A stretch of 64,000 bases of DNA, taken from contig NZ_CP047650.1 in assembly GCF_009906855.1 (NCBI RefSeq), forward strand, positions 5,022,001-5,086,000, given 5' to 3'. The notes under the pieces were generated by a model. The model was not told the DNA's origin. It worked only from the letters and a program-made list of their open reading frames with translations, and ran no database searches. The position numbers and the translations under genes were made by a program. Source of the DNA: Xylophilus rhododendri. Lineage in GTDB: Bacteria > Pseudomonadota > Gammaproteobacteria > Burkholderiales > Burkholderiaceae_C. Positions 63,759-64,000 of this stretch are shown here, piece by piece. Positions within the stretch are counted from its first letter, which is position 1. The number at the start of each line of letters is the position of its first letter.

Positions 63759-64000
63759 ATGAGCTTTCAGGCATCGACATCGCCGGTGGTCGAACGGGCG
63801 CGGCAGATGTTCTTCGGCGACGGGATGGATCCCGGCACGGAGCTGGCGCCGTACATCCTGCGCTCATGGCAGCGCTGCCGGGCTTTGCCCAGCCCCTGGG
63901 ACAGCCGCGATCCGCTGCAGGGCGCCGAACTGCTGGACCGGCGCGAGGCCGCGGCCTGGCTGCGGCAGTGCGCGCAGCCGGAACTCGACGCGCTGTCCGA
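63759..64000 (+). CDS. probable AcoR-like sigma-54 activator, 5' part
   Basis: Frame opens at an ATG (MSFQASTSPVVERARQMFFG) after AGGAGAC and runs off the window after 80 codons. The segment APYILRSWQRC is the N-terminal signature of AcoR-type enhancer-binding proteins (S-W-x-R-C), which usually continue with GAF, AAA+ and Fis domains. It is divergent from the aldehyde dehydrogenase, which has a sigma-54 promoter. Only the N-terminus is visible, so the assignment rests on that and on context. Confidence 0.78.
   Translation, partial: MSFQASTSPVVERARQMFFGDGMDPGTELAPYILRSWQRCRALPSPWDSRDPLQGAELLDRREAAAWLRQCAQPELDALS

Overview
This is high-GC DNA (coding third positions are almost all G or C) from a betaproteobacterium of the order Burkholderiales, most like the Comamonadaceae. 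The pointers are a GntR regulator with sdhCDAB-sdhE and gltA on one side and mdh on the other, mdh-tam-lyase-acnB, Bug-type (TctC) receptors, DUF3460 next to scpA, tig-clpP-clpX-lon, and an hpnCDE squalene module. I cannot name genus or species from the sequence alone. No stretch over 300 bases lacks a gene, and I saw no insertion sequence, integrase, prophage or CRISPR array.

Layout. (1) 1-5.5 kb: two dipeptide/oligopeptide-type ABC permeases, a YfhL-type ferredoxin, and a Bug receptor with an M20 amidohydrolase facing a LysR regulator. (2) 5.5-21.2 kb: minus-strand housekeeping genes (panC, panB, scpA, DUF3460, a small lipoprotein gene, metG, rhlE) with plus-strand orphan genes between them. 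The orphans are one F-box-like gene, four tandem paralogues of an unrecognised family, one YopJ-like gene and one clear F-box gene; a further unrecognised gene after rhlE lies on the minus strand. (3) 21.3-27.5 kb: ettA, a short DUF1631-like gene, and formaldehyde detoxification (fghA, frmA) with a divergent GlxA-type regulator. (4) 27.6-40 kb: TCA-cycle block gltA, sdhE, sdhB, sdhA (frameshifted as read), sdhD, sdhC, a GntR/UTRA regulator, then mdh, tam, a HpcH/CitE-like lyase, a periplasmic protein and acnB. (5) 40-43.7 kb: two large paralogous helical proteins with F-box-like N-termini. (6) 43.8-46.9 kb: hpnC-hpnD-hpnE, farnesyl diphosphate to squalene. (7) 47-53.2 kb: tRNA-Leu, tig, clpP, clpX, lon (protein quality control). 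(8) 53.2-55.4 kb: tRNA-Gly, tRNA-Cys, tRNA-Leu, a membrane diguanylate cyclase and an identical second tRNA-Gly. (9) 55.5-64 kb: an unknown acidic protein, murI, class I fumarase, a di-heme peroxidase with a metallophosphoesterase lipoprotein, and an aldehyde dehydrogenase/DUF779 pair facing a probable sigma-54 activator across a sigma-54-type promoter.

The most interesting content is the set of orphan genes. Several of their products begin with an M-x-F-P-[SP]-Y-like motif, four carry F-box or F-box-like segments, and one has a YopJ-like His/Asp/Cys arrangement. Together they look like a scattered set of secreted host-interaction proteins (type III effector candidates). No secretion apparatus lies in this window, so that role is inference.
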